Below are positions 10,608 to 20,779 of a stretch of DNA of 64,000 nucleotides, in pieces. Source of the stretch: Fistulifera solaris (Eukaryota > Bacillariophyta > Bacillariophyceae > Naviculales > Stauroneidaceae); the NCBI GenBank assembly GCA_030295235.1, contig AP026126.1, positions 2,089,051 to 2,153,050 on the forward strand, in the 5' to 3' direction. A program made the position numbers and the translations under genes. Position 1 is the stretch's first letter. Every line of letters begins with the position of its first letter. Under the pieces are notes generated by a model, which saw only the letters and a program-made list of their open reading frames with translations, was not told the DNA's origin and ran no database searches.

Positions 10608-12569
10608 CGCGGCGCCTGTAAACAAAAAGAAAAAAGGTAGCAACACAGGGCTTCATGCTTCTTACAACAAAGTCAAATGGAAATGAAAAAGGAAAAGATC
10701 CGAAAAGTGATGATGGGGTGAAAAATCGAAAAAATCCGTGTTGTGGAAGCCTTTTCTCCCTTTCTTGAATGATGTTGTGTCCTTGCCGGAAACAGGGCTA
10801 TAGAAGAATGGAGTAGGCAGGTTCCTTCGTAGTAGCCACGGCACAACATGCAAGATGCAAGATGGCAAACCGTGACAGATTGCACTTACCTATTGACTTT
10901 CTGTTCGACGGTCGTTCTTTTCTTGTTCTAAGGTGAGCTCTCAAGTATAGTAACATCGGAAACCGAAATCGTCAGTTTGTGTCGTCCAGTTGTAGTTTCT
11001 GACACGGATTTCGGATTCGTATCATAGGCTATGTAGTACCGGTAAGATTTTAAATTTTACTCTGGAGTACCTTTTATCGTCTTTCGTCGAAGCTACCAGG
11101 AAAGGACGTTAAAATTCTGCCTCCCAGTACAAGATTCTACGTAGCGTCAACGACGAGGCAGAATTTTAACGCCGCTCCCAGTATGTTTTATGAGTGGGAG
11201 GTGGGAGGACTCACGATTCACGAGTCTTTATGAGTAATCGTCATGAATGAATAGATGGAAGCAAAGAAAGTAAACAGTACCAGGTATTGGTAATGTGCAT
11301 CAGTATGTAAAAGCAATCAATGTTTGTTGTTGACTTGTAAATTTCTTTAGACGTAGGTGAAATAACGACTTCTCAACTAAGAGTCACTTTTACTCGGATC
11401 TACGCCAAGAAACTGCCCTATGCACTACGTAGACATGTGGTTAAAAGTGAATAAGAGAATAATTTTAATAAGCTCAATTAATAGTGCCGTTGTATTGAAT
11501 GATTGCTTCTGTCAAACTGACTCAATCCCACCACGTAACTTTAATCTAAACTTTACTCGTGTTTGAAGGATCTAGTTCAACACGGGATACATTCTGTGTC
11601 TCACTGGTATCTCAGCGGTATTGACTCTAAATAACAAAAGGAGCTCGTCTAGTACATAAACACCAAAATCTATACAATCCGGAGTCTTGAATGAATTTCA
11701 GTCTTACCAATGTTCGAAGAACACTCTGGGAGGATTCGGAATATTGGGACAACGACGCAATCATCGGAAAGATGTGACGAGAACTGCCCCATAAAACTAG
11801 GGATGAGGCGAGCAAGAACATATACCTTCGATAATCCTCTGGATCTTAATATTCAAAGGAACTACCTACCCTAGTTTTTAAGTTTCACGACTCACGACTG
11901 GAGGTCTATCATGATCATGAGTTGTCACGGGTCACGAGCCATTGTGCTTTACGTTTTATTGCGTCATTTCTGTGGTCGTTGAGTTCACGCTTCGCATTTC
12001 TCAGGCATCAGGCATAATCAAAAGAACATGATGCATTCCCGTTGGGTTATCGACTACAGAGGATTTATTTAGCCTATATTATTGCCCTTTAGATGTGCTG
12101 TTGCATTCCAAATAAGCCTGATAAAAACGAAGTATAGCCTGGGCCAAAGGAAGGCTTTGCTGGACTGCACTTATGTGCATGTTTAGTTTCAGAATTAAAT
12201 CTAGAAATCCAGGTCATGGGCTTAACTAATCCCTGTCTTGATGAATTCGAACTCTTTTTGCAAAAAAATAGAGTTTGACAAAACGCTAGATACAAAAGAT
12301 GTCCTGAAAGGAAGTTTTGATTTTGCAGGAGCTCGCATTGCACCTGACTTCTTATTGACTCACTGGAAAGTTTGCAAGATGATGTTTTGATAGTGAAGTA
12401 CTCTTTTTCGGATTTGATCGGGAATGAACGAATGAACGACGTCGCAGTCATTCTACCTTTTTACGGGCGATACAAGTTGCGGCCTAAGACGCCGAAAGAA
12501 TAACAATCCTTCTTCATTATTTTTTCGTTCGCCCAAACCTTTTTTGTCTTTGTCAAAGCATTCTGCGAT
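10608..12569. other. Long intergenic stretch (about 2 kb) with a 65-bp inverted-repeat element
   Basis: It contains probable 5' UTR/intron of the DUF3119 gene (to about 10960), then no gene I can support. The 65-bp element at 11107-11171 lies here. ATGAC/CACGAC-rich motifs occur near 11885-11935. A 120-codon open frame at 12089-12451 on the minus strand has no recognisable features. Confidence 0.45.
11107..11171 (+). repeat. 65-bp terminal-inverted-repeat element, copy 1
   Basis: The element is bounded by perfect 17-bp inverted repeats CGTTAAAATTCTGCCTC / GAGGCAGAATTTTAACG. It is the reverse complement of 19533-19597 with only four differences, all transitions. It has no coding capacity. The size and ends resemble a miniature inverted-repeat element or a hairpin RNA; no target-site duplication is evident. 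Confidence 0.75.
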
Positions 12570-14722
12570 TTGAAGATGAAAGTGTTGTCTATTCTTCTTC
12601 TCCTTCTTCCAGCGACTGTCTTTGCAGCAGAATGCGAAGAAGAGCTTTGTATTCCAACGGGAAAAGCGTGCTTGGGATCTCCTGATGAGTGCTGTGACGG
12701 CTTGGGATGTTTCGGTTACGCTTTCTTCAAGAAATGTCAGCCTCCGCCCGCTTGTGTAGGTGAATGGATGGATTGCAGCTCCGGTATGAAATGCTGTGAC
12801 GAGCTGATTTGCGCCCAACTCAATAACGGACACTACGAATGTCAACATAAAACGCTCGACGTGAAGGAAGCCGATTTGGTGGAGATCAACGATGAGGCTC
12901 CGCCTACTGCCGCTCCTACATCGACTCCTGTCAAGCAAAAGAACCTTGTTACGACGCATAAAGGAGATCCTGTTACCACAAGCATCGGCTGCAGCTTAGG
13001 CGATCCGGTAAGTTGTGTCATTGCTTATCTCGAAACCCTTTTTTCCTTATGATAGCGTTCCCTCACAACGACGCTTTCCTATCCCGTTTAGCACATTTAC
13101 AACTTTAACGGCTTAGCACACGATTGCCAAGCTTCTGGGGAGTTTGTTTTGACGAAGTCGACGATTACGCAGCGCCAGGTTCAGATTCACATGGACCATT
13201 TCGGAGATCGCTTCAGTCCCGGCTTTGCTTGGGCTGTCACAAAAGGAGTTGTCGTGCAAGACGAAGGAGATACGCCTCTCGTACAGATCAGTGTGCCCAT
13301 GGTAGAGAGCACATTTGCTCCGAATATTTTCACACAGCGTCAGTGCAAGATTCTCTTTTACGTGGATGGTGTTCAGCGAGATTTGAATGCGGGTAGCGGA
13401 AATCCTGCTGTTCAAGTCACATACAAAGGCCCCAACATTGAAGTGCTTTACGTGAAGAGTAAGATGAAGGTCACTGTGAATATCGGATGGGCTGAGGGTT
13501 GTTACATTAATGTCTGCGCTTTTGTGCCGAGTAAGTAAAGAATGGCGATGATTCTGCCGCAGATCAAGTGTGGTCTCTCACATTCCACCTTTCTCTGCAA
13601 CAGACACGGATACGATGGTCGGACTTTTGGGAAGCGCTGATGGCAATAACGCCAACGATTGGACCACCCCAACGGGTACAATCTTGCCTATCCCGGATTC
13701 ACTTCAAGCGCGCATGGGAAAAGCTGGATACGATTACTGCACCAAGAACTGGTGCATTCGAAATGAAGAAGACTCATTGTTTGTACATGCCGAGAATGGC
13801 GTTGAATTCAGTGACTTGATGAAATGCAATCTTCCATTTGGTGATACCATGGAAGAATATCTTGAGAAAGTAGACGCATCAATTCTCGATTTTTGCGGAC
13901 GCCAATTTGCAGTGCATTACGGACGCACAGCTTTTCTGGACTCGAGTCGGCCAAAACGACTCTCGCCAGTCAGGCAGCTTTGGCAGCCACGTGCAATACT
14001 GCAGGAGGTGAATGTTCGACTTCAAAGTGCTGCGATGGACTAATGTGCGTCGAAAAGAACGGATTCTTGAAAGAATGTCAACCGGCGCTCCCTACCTGCA
14101 AGCTCGAGTTCGGCGATTGTTCCAAGACTCCCTGCTGTGGCAATCTCGTCTGTCAAGAGAATAACGCGGGTGAAATGCAATGCCGAGATATTCCGCCATG
14201 CAAGACCGAGGCTGGTGACTGCAGTCAAACCGGTTGCTGCACGGGCTTGACATGTGTGACGAAAGCGGACGGGGCCAAACACTGTATGAAACTCCCGCAA
14301 TGCATGAGTCGATGGAACGATTGCAGTCTCGGCGTTGCTTGTTGCGCCGGGCTCAAATGCAACAAGGATAAGCAATGCGTCGATAATCCAGTGTGCCACG
14401 ATCGCGAATGGCGCGATTGTTCGAAACACCTTGCTGCGACCCGCTTACTTGTGTCGCCGAACCTGATGGTCGCAAAGTTTGTAAACAATTGCCTTCTTGT
14501 ATGAAGGTGTGGCAGCCATGTGACTACAGGGGATGTTGCCAGGATGGCGACAAGCCATTGGAATGCGTCAAATTTACCGACCAAACAGGACGAGCCGCTT
14601 CGCAGTGTCAACCAGCCTGTGCCGCCAACTGGGGCGAATGCGGCCCCACGCGTGGTTGCTGCAACGCTCCCAAGCACACCTGTAAAAAACACCGTGATGG
14701 ACGTATGCTTTGCATGCCTTGA
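12570..14722 (+). CDS. Secreted VWD-domain protein with knottin-like cysteine repeats, three frame breaks
   Basis: Exons 12570-13007, 13092-13530 and 13604-14722. After a signal peptide (MKMKVLSILLLLLPATVFA) come two Cys repeats of the form C..G..C....CC..L.C, and a Thr/Pro linker. Then comes a von Willebrand type D domain (GDP-HIYNFNGLAHDCQASGEF across the first splice, VGLLGSADGNNANDW after the second). At least six further Cys repeats follow, such as FGDCSKTPCCGNLVCQ, AGDCSQTGCCTGLTCV and WNDCSLGVACCAGLKC. The repeats look like small disulfide-knot modules. VWD domains mediate extracellular polymerisation or adhesion; wall, mucilage or adhesion roles are inference. Frame breaks sit at T5 13890-13894, T4 13932-13935 and A3 14424-14426; each is repaired by one base and restores the repeat pattern (DCSK-TPCCDPLTC). 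Confidence 0.82.
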
Positions 14723-15030
14723 GACGGCTAGATGCATTCAGCCTCCGCTACATACGATTGCGGCCCGATAGTTTCATATGTATATGTATTCAATAGAATC
14801 ATGATTGATCACAGACTGCTTTGCTCTAGATTTTCTTATCAGAAAGATTGTTACGTACCGTCTTTGGCCTTTTCATTTATGAAAGGAGTAGCAAATATGC
14901 GTAAAAATACAACCACAATTTTTTATGAGAGTTAGTCTCAGATTACACTCGTATGGTGCGGACTTGCGCGTCCTCTCAAGTAGAGTACTGGTAAAGCAAT
15001 AAAACTTAGGACGCGTTACGAACACAGGCG
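14723..15030. other. Convergent intergenic stretch
   Basis: This is the 3' flank of the VWD gene and of the P-G-V repeat gene. Nothing else is recognised. Confidence 0.5.
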
Positions 15031-16095
15031 TTACGGCTGCAGCCCTTCCTTAGTTTCGCCTGCACCCTGTCTATGCAAACTAACCGGTAGCAAGGATTGA
15101 TCTGGATTGTAGGCACTTGCCGGTGCTAGCATACTCCGACTTTGAGTAGGCGGACGTGCTTCATACGCAACATGAAATTCCGAGATACAACCAAGAGGGA
15201 CCTTAGCGGCCAGTATTCTCCCAGGTTCGTCCGGTACAGATACATGCAACGTTGTGCCGGCCGTAGCGCCGGGTGGGATCTGAACCAACAGCAACTTTTG
15301 TCCCGAAGGCGTGGATTTGTTCACTAATGTTGACGGCGCTTGCTGGGGCGGAGACGCGCGCTGTGGCAAGTGATGAGGTATATACGGTGATTGAAATTCT
15401 TCCTTTTGCGTTATCGTCGGTGTGTATGCAACGTGAAACGACGTCACACCTGCCGGTATTTTTGCGGCGACCGTTCGGAATTCTCCAGGTATTTCGACAT
15501 GGATAGTTGATCCAGGCCGTACACCTTCCGGAACGTGAACAAGAAGAAGCTTTTGTGTACACCCCAATGGTTTATCCTCGTTGTACAATTGTTCTTCCAC
15601 GCTTGTAGTTAACTTCTCATCTTCTTCCAGCGACCCTTCATCCGACGACAGATCATTGAGTTGCTCGGGCTCCGTCTCCTTGCTCGAAATAGCATTATTG
15701 CCTCCTTGTGATTCGGGCTGGACTCGCTCAGGACGGACTCCGTCAGCAATAGGAAGGGAAGTCGATGTATTGGAGGGAAAACGAACTAAAAATGTATCAC
15801 CTTCACTCAACCCCATGGGAACGATGGCAGTGACAGTTTCGTTACCATCGGGAGATCTCACAGTCAATGTGTCATTTTCGTTGACTCCGGGCGGTATGGT
15901 GACTATAGAAGCAAATCAAACGACCGCATTAGTCGCTAATTGCACACATCTACAGAGACAACCTCTAAACTTACCCGACACTATGAGTTCCGAAGAGGGA
16001 ACAGTCGCTACAACAGTTTTTTTGTCGAATTCATCGACTTGAATGGTCTCAAAGTCCGAAAGGATCGGTTCAAGAGGATCGCAGCACCAAACCAT
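15031..16095 (-). CDS. Protein with three P-G-V beta repeats, two exons, family unnamed
   Basis: Exons 16095-15975 and 15902-15031 with a 72-bp intron. The splice creates ELIVS-VTIPPGVNENDTLTV, which supports the ATG at 16095 (MVWCCDPLEPILSDFE). Three similar units are visible: VTIPPGV...VRSPDG...AIVPMGLSEGDTFLV; LVHVPEGVRPGSTIHVEIP...KIPAGVTSFHVAY; LVQIPPGATAGTTLHVSVP...KVPLGCISEFHVAY. The linkers are acidic or Pro/Gln-rich. The repeat (P-x-G-V, G-x-T-x-x-V, P-x-G...F-x-V) looks like a small beta domain that I have seen described only loosely in algal proteins, and I cannot name it. There is no signal peptide; the N-terminal CC could be lipidated, though position 1-5 is atypical. Function unknown. 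Confidence 0.7.
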
Positions 16096-16883
16096 TCTGT
16101 TTCTCGCGTTTCTTCGAAATGGTTAATCAGAGAGATGTAATGCAGATATTTTTCAAATTCTTTGATGTCAAGGTGCCGATGAATGCTTTGCGCTTTCCTC
16201 ACTGCGTTGCATTTCGGCCCTTGCTGCGTTGAGAATTCAAAGCGAAGTTCAGTGAGGGTGATAGATGGTAATGGCAAAATAAATTTAGCGATAAATGCTT
16301 CCTAAGTATTTACCATTGGTTCTTAAGTATCCTTGGCAGACCAGACGTTGAAGTCGCGATTTCTCCATTTGTATTGCGGTTTAGAGGCCAACGTGACTTT
16401 CAAATTCCTAGTGTACCAGTACCGCTCCTACTCTTACTATCGAATCTTTCGCGGACGGCAACCAGAAACCAGAATGAATCGTGACCCAAACTGTACTTGA
16501 CTGATGGGTGTGTACGTCAGTCCTGGCTCCTGCCCAAAATCTATCGTTCTCGTCTTGGTGAGAACGCTCTCTTTGGTGGCGTTGTCGTGCCTTTATATCA
16601 ACCCATCATCATTACAAAATATTCAGCTAGTATGAGGAACAAGCAACTTTGGCGTAGTCTAATGGTAGTGCCTGGTAACGATGTAAGCCGAAGTGGACAC
16701 ACCTAGCGTCGCACGAACGTTACCAGGTAATGAAAAGTCGTCGTCGAGCACATCCAATTTACGTGCATTGCCTACAAAGATAACCAATAACCATAATTCG
16801 TCGAAAAAAAGGTTTTCAAGAGTTATATCTCAGTTCTAGCTTCTTCAATGTATTATTCTTGTGATTTGAACGCGAGAATCAAT
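16096..16883. other. Intergenic with an inverted repeat and a tRNA A-box-like string
   Basis: No gene is supported. It contains the 10-bp inverted repeat at 16671/16718 and a string resembling a tRNA A box (GGCGTAGTCTAATGGTAG) at about 16651, without a B box. Confidence 0.45.
16671..16727. repeat. 10-bp inverted repeat CCTGGTAACG...CGTTACCAGG
   Basis: The perfect arms are at 16671-16680 and 16718-16727 with a 37-bp spacer, directly after an A-box-like string. It could form a hairpin. It lies about 500 bp beyond the ACP start on the 3' side of that gene and about 570 bp upstream of the P-G-V repeat gene start. Confidence 0.5.
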
Positions 16884-17210
16884 TTAGAGCTTGCTGACAA
16901 AGTCAATGACCTCCTGTACGGTGGAGATGTTGGCGGCCTCCTCTTCAGGGATTTCGCAGTCGAATTCCTCTTCAATGGCCATGATCAATTCAACAGTGTC
17001 GAGAGAGTCGGCACCCAAGTCATCGATGAAGGTGGCAGATGGAACAACCTTATCAGCATCAACACCAAGTTGAGAGACAATGATCTCCTTCACTCGGTCT
17101 TCGGCGGCACCGAAAAGGGCCATGCCGGGACGGGCAACGAAGGCCGGTCGGGCAGGGGTGAAAGCGGAAGCACCGGCGATCAAAAGAGTAGCAACAGTCT
17201 TGAACATCAT
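16884..17210 (-). CDS. ACP: Plastid acyl carrier protein
   Basis: 108 aa from the ATG at 17210. The bipartite plastid leader [20 protein letters not shown] contains the ASAF cleavage motif, followed by a short basic transit segment ending near MALFG. The mature domain has the ACP helices with [20 protein letters not shown]; the Ser of the DSL motif receives 4'-phosphopantetheine. It carries growing acyl chains for type II fatty-acid synthesis in the plastid stroma. The length is right for mature ACP (about 75-80 aa) plus leader, and no intron is seen. Three TGACGT/ACGTCA sites lie within 320 bp upstream, which hints at bZIP control. Confidence 0.95.
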   Translation of the reverse strand: MMFKTVATLLIAGASAFTPARPAFVARPGMALFGAAEDRVKEIIVSQLGVDADKVVPSATFIDDLGADSLDTVELIMAIEEEFDCEIPEEEAANISTVQEVIDFVSKL

Positions 17211-17352
17211 CGTGAAAGTATTTGAGTGTAGCAAAAAGGAAGATCAATTTTGTGCAATCGTTCGACGATGAACGGAGAGGATGGTGTTCCGTTTTGTCGA
17301 CGTACGCATGCGAGCGAGCGGCTTAGCAACGGGCCACGGTGTCCGATCTCCT

Positions 17353-17521
17353 ACGTCAAAGGAGTTACGTAGGGTTTGTAGCGGGTCGCCGTATGCACAC
17401 TAACTCCAAGAGTAAGCAAAGTACGGTACGGTAAAGGTGCATGCGGCATGCGGTACCTCCCAAAGGTTGCGATACGATAAAAACGATACGAACGATGACG
17501 TAGGCACCCGTTTGTACGTCA
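17353..17521. promoter_or_regulatory. Three TGACGT/ACGTCA (CRE-like) sites upstream of ACP
   Basis: ACGTCA at 17353-17358, TGACGT at 17496-17501 and ACGTCA at 17516-17521 fall 140-310 bp upstream of the ACP start. The same core is known in diatoms as a CO2/cAMP-responsive element bound by bZIP factors. Function here is inferred from sequence only. Confidence 0.4.
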
Positions 17522-18626
17522 TGCGTTATTCGTGACTCAACGTCCTGTCGCAAGACAGAATTTTCCTCCCGCTCCTGCTCCGCTCTCCTCATTCTTGCAT
17601 TTGAAACTTGGCGACGACAGACGACAGCTCTCGAGAGACAAAAGCTTGTAGCAGGATATTTCCCAGCAAATCGAAAGAGGGGAATTCGAGATTTGAGTCG
17701 ATCAATCGAGGAGAAGTGTTTTTCAAGTGTTATTGGGGCATTGGGGCTATACGAACTACGAACAGAAAACTCTAGCTCACAATCCACAATGATAAAAGAT
17801 ACAAGTAATAATTAAAGATAAATGTTATAAATTCCATTCCTCCTTGCACTAAATGATTGGTATCGAGGAGGATTTGCCTGTTGTTGTTTCTTGTCTCTTC
17901 GCCATTTGGAGCTGTGTACTGTGATGCTAATAGCTGATACCTGACCTACGAAATTATGTATTTCGTAGCTTTCAAATGCTAGAGCTACAAGCTACAAGAT
18001 TATATCGCTCAAAATAACGATTGTTTCCCACGAATTTTCAAGAATCTCATGATTCATCGCTCGTCGGAGCTCTGTGCTCTGTGCGTAACTTGAACTTGAT
18101 AATTAGAAATAAAGCAATGCGACCAATAAACAATAACCTTCTCATTCTCACTTCTCACTTGCAACTTATTTAAGACATAAATGATAAATGCTAAAACAAA
18201 GACTCAAGACTGTATCAATAATTTTTAACCCTCCAATAATTTCTGTAGCATTTTCTGCTCGGGAAACTTCAAGGCTCCAAGGTTCGCCGGTCGCTGGTCG
18301 AGGTATGAACTAAGAAATACAGAAGTACAGTATCGTACTGAACACTGAACACTGAACAGGCTTTTAGTTTTTAGTAAACCTTGGGTCATGGTCATAGGTC
18401 GTCGCTGTAGCTGGTCGTTGGTCGCTCGCCAGTATGTCGTAAAGGATGTACTGAGTATACTGCGTACTTTACTATCAAGTGTGATGGGCTCCGTGATTTC
18501 TTTGAGAACAAACAATGTTCTCCCCGAATTAAGATGATGATTCTTCCTTTCGTTTTCCTCTCTCTTCCTTCATGAAAACGAATCGCATCATCATAAATTG
18601 GCAACTTGTCGCACCTTGTTTCAATC
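17522..18626. other. Intergenic, about 1.1 kb
   Basis: No supported gene. A 140-codon open frame on the minus strand (17365-17787) is basic and featureless. Short direct repeats such as CGGTACGGTA and GGTCGCTGGTCG are scattered through it. Confidence 0.45.
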
Positions 18627-18995
18627 ATGGGCGGTTTCGCAAATAATTCCCTCACCACCAACGACAATCGTAGTCTTGACAGTGCACTTCTGACAGCCGC
18701 TCTGGCAACAGACTCGTCGACAGCGACTCATCGTTTATTTCCAGAGTCTGGACGAGCGCTCACTAACATCGAGCGACGTGAGAGACTCATTGCCATTCTA
18801 GATGAAGCGCTTTTTGTCATCAACGTCTCGAATGCTCTGATGTCAAGAATTCCTCAAGCACCGATCACGCAGGCCTCCCCCCTTCCCTCACGACTGAGAC
18901 AATTTATCTTCAATGAATGTTCTTCTGCTCGACCCACAAATTTGATTCACCTTTTGAAAGTGGCTCTTTTGTATATTGTCCTAGTTTGGATGTAA
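18627..18995 (+). CDS. Small hypothetical protein with a C-terminal membrane segment
   Basis: The open frame is 122 aa from the ATG at 18627 (MGGFANNSLTTNDNR), with a Ser/Thr-rich N-terminus, a central charged helix (NIERRERLIAILDEALFVI) and a hydrophobic C-terminus (LLKVALLYIVLVWM) that could be a tail anchor. No family is recognised. The MGGF start could suit N-myristoylation. The composition is plausible for a protein, but there is no splice or homology support, so confidence is moderate to low. Confidence 0.4.
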   Translation: MGGFANNSLTTNDNRSLDSALLTAALATDSSTATHRLFPESGRALTNIERRERLIAILDEALFVINVSNALMSRIPQAPITQASPLPSRLRQFIFNECSSARPTNLIHLLKVALLYIVLVWM

Positions 18996-19772
18996 CGGCG
19001 ACTCTAGTTTTTATAGCTGTGTTATAAAGGAGATTTCAAACTATCTAATTGGTAATGAATTATCCCGTAATTCTTTATCCACGGCGTGCGAATGTTTGAT
19101 TTGAAACCCGGCTTTCAGAAACGTGGCGACTCGGCAAGACACTTGATCGGAAAGCCAAGCAATGAGCAGCGCGCATAGAACACCATCCTCGAGTTGCTTT
19201 TTTTCCTTGAATGGTGATGTGCGTGCGGTATTTGTTACTCCGTACCTGGTATCATCGTAAGACTTCGAAGCTGATTTCGTGTGTTTCGAACAACTTCATT
19301 CTTCTTCCTACGCCCTTTTCCCTTTTTGTCGCAAAAGCGAAGAACGACGAAAGTCTATGACATATGACGTCAGTCAGAAGCCGAAATAATAGCCCATACC
19401 TGGTACCGGTACCGGTACGTATGCGACAAGTGTACTGGTACAGGAAAACACCTCGGAAACACTCGCGACTCACGGTTCATGACTCATGACCTCATGACCC
19501 CCGACGACTCCGCCTCCGCACTCCGAAAACAGCGTTAAAATTCTGCCTCATCGTTGACGTTACGTAGAATCCTGTACTGAGAGGCAGAATTTTAACGTCC
19601 TTCCCCAACGCATTCGATCGTCTTTTTTTCTCGTGTCTCGTGTGACATGCGATGAAACTCCTTTGTCATCGACTCGAACGCTTCGACTAACTTCATTACC
19701 AGTATCTGGTTCGAAACGTATTGAATATAATCGATATTTGATTAGTTAAAAGCATTTGATGCAACCTTTTCC
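18996..19772. other. Intergenic with CRE palindrome, bZIP sites and 65-bp element
   Basis: It contains a perfect TGACGTCA at 19375-19382, the string ACCTGGTACCGGTACCGGTAC near 19399-19417, ATGACTCAT at 19479-19487 and the second 65-bp inverted-repeat element at 19533-19597. All lie within 400 bp upstream of the next gene. Confidence 0.55.
19533..19597 (-). repeat. 65-bp terminal-inverted-repeat element, copy 2 (opposite orientation)
   Basis: The 17-bp ends CGTTAAAATTCTGCCTC / GAGGCAGAATTTTAACG are as in copy 1, and the interior matches copy 1 in reverse complement with four transitions. It lies about 175 bp upstream of the start of the gene at 19773. Confidence 0.75.
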
Positions 19773-20711
19773 ATGTTCGATCAATGGAGATCAAAATTGA
19801 AAGAAGCCGCACTAAAGGCAGCCGAACAACTAAATTTCGATGAAATGGCTCGCAATGACGAATACATACATAAAGAAGGTTTGAATGTCGTGCAAAAGGG
19901 AGAAAAGAAAAAAGCCACACCGGTTCCATCTCAAGAGATCGATCACTCCTCGTCATTGACATATTTTGAAGGACACGCTCAACAGAGTCTACTGAAGTTA
20001 ACGAACGTATTGCCCTCGTCGCCGCATTCACTTGCTTCTTCGACACGTTCGGTAACTTCGATGCGACAGCACAGTTCTCTGAGATCCTCAGCTTATTCAG
20101 ATTCGGATGAAGAAGCCCCTCACCGCGCTAGAAACGACGATTCTAGTGAAGACGAAAGCGAAAACGTTGTGCGAAAGAACAAATTACGATTCTTGGAAGA
20201 TTTAGATCATCGCTTATCAAAACCGAATCAAGAACTGATATTGATGCCACAATACACGGAAACGAATACGGCTACATCATCATCGGTATCGGAGTCTGTA
20301 TCAACGGGATCGGCACTATGGTCATCACCTCAAAGGAATAGCAACAAGAAACAGCCACTTTGGGCAAAACCAGCTCGTTCACAACTGCAGAATAAGCCAG
20401 ATAAGGACGTGGAACCCTTAATTGTTACGACTACGACTTCCAGTGCTGTCTTGGATGACAGTGAAATGCAAGCATTGGCAGCATTGCAACAACAATCCTC
20501 TGCATCTTCTACAGAGTCGCTCATCTTTCTTTTCATGCCTCCTGTTTTAATAACTTGGTGCTCGGGGATCGTACCTTCGTTACGACAATATCCGATGATC
20601 ACTGGCCTGGTGTTTCTGATTTTTCTGTTCTATGTGCTCCGCGCCTACAGTCGATTGGCGGTTCCACTACTACTTGTACAAGGCGGATCGTCTTCTGCAC
20701 TAATTCCATGA
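19773..20711 (+). CDS. Hypothetical protein with two C-terminal membrane segments
   Basis: 312 aa, single exon. The N-terminus is an amphipathic Lys/Glu/Ala helix (MFDQWRSKLKEAALKAAEQL). The middle is a long Ser-rich, acidic and probably disordered region (SDSDEEAPHRARNDDSSEDE). The C-terminus has two hydrophobic helices, SLIFLFMPPVLITWCSGIV and MITGLVFLIFLFYVLRAY, likely a hairpin in a membrane. The layout recalls cytosol-facing membrane-anchored adaptor or golgin-like proteins, but no family is recognised and no function is claimed. The frame is intact. The promoter contains CRE-like and AP-1-like sites. Confidence 0.65.
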   Translation: MFDQWRSKLKEAALKAAEQLNFDEMARNDEYIHKEGLNVVQKGEKKKATPVPSQEIDHSSSLTYFEGHAQQSLLKLTNVLPSSPHSLASSTRSVTSMRQHSSLRSSAYSDSDEEAPHRARNDDSSEDESENVVRKNKLRFLEDLDHRLSKPNQELILMPQYTETNTATSSSVSESVSTGSALWSSPQRNSNKKQPLWAKPARSQLQNKPDKDVEPLIVTTTTSSAVLDDSEMQALAALQQQSSASSTESLIFLFMPPVLITWCSGIVPSLRQYPMITGLVFLIFLFYVLRAYSRLAVPLLLVQGGSSSALIP

Positions 20712-20779
20712 CGTTTATAAACTAGCAGACGAGTCCTACAAAATTGGCCCATATGAATACAGCGTCTACTTTATGCAAT

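Noticed and set aside
12089-12451. 120-codon minus-strand open frame
   Set aside because: No domain, signal or splice support; composition looks random.
16640-16740. tRNA gene
   Set aside because: Only an A-box-like string is present; no B box, anticodon arm or acceptor pairing can be drawn.
17365-17787. 140-codon minus-strand open frame upstream of ACP
   Set aside because: Basic, featureless and overlapping the presumed ACP promoter.
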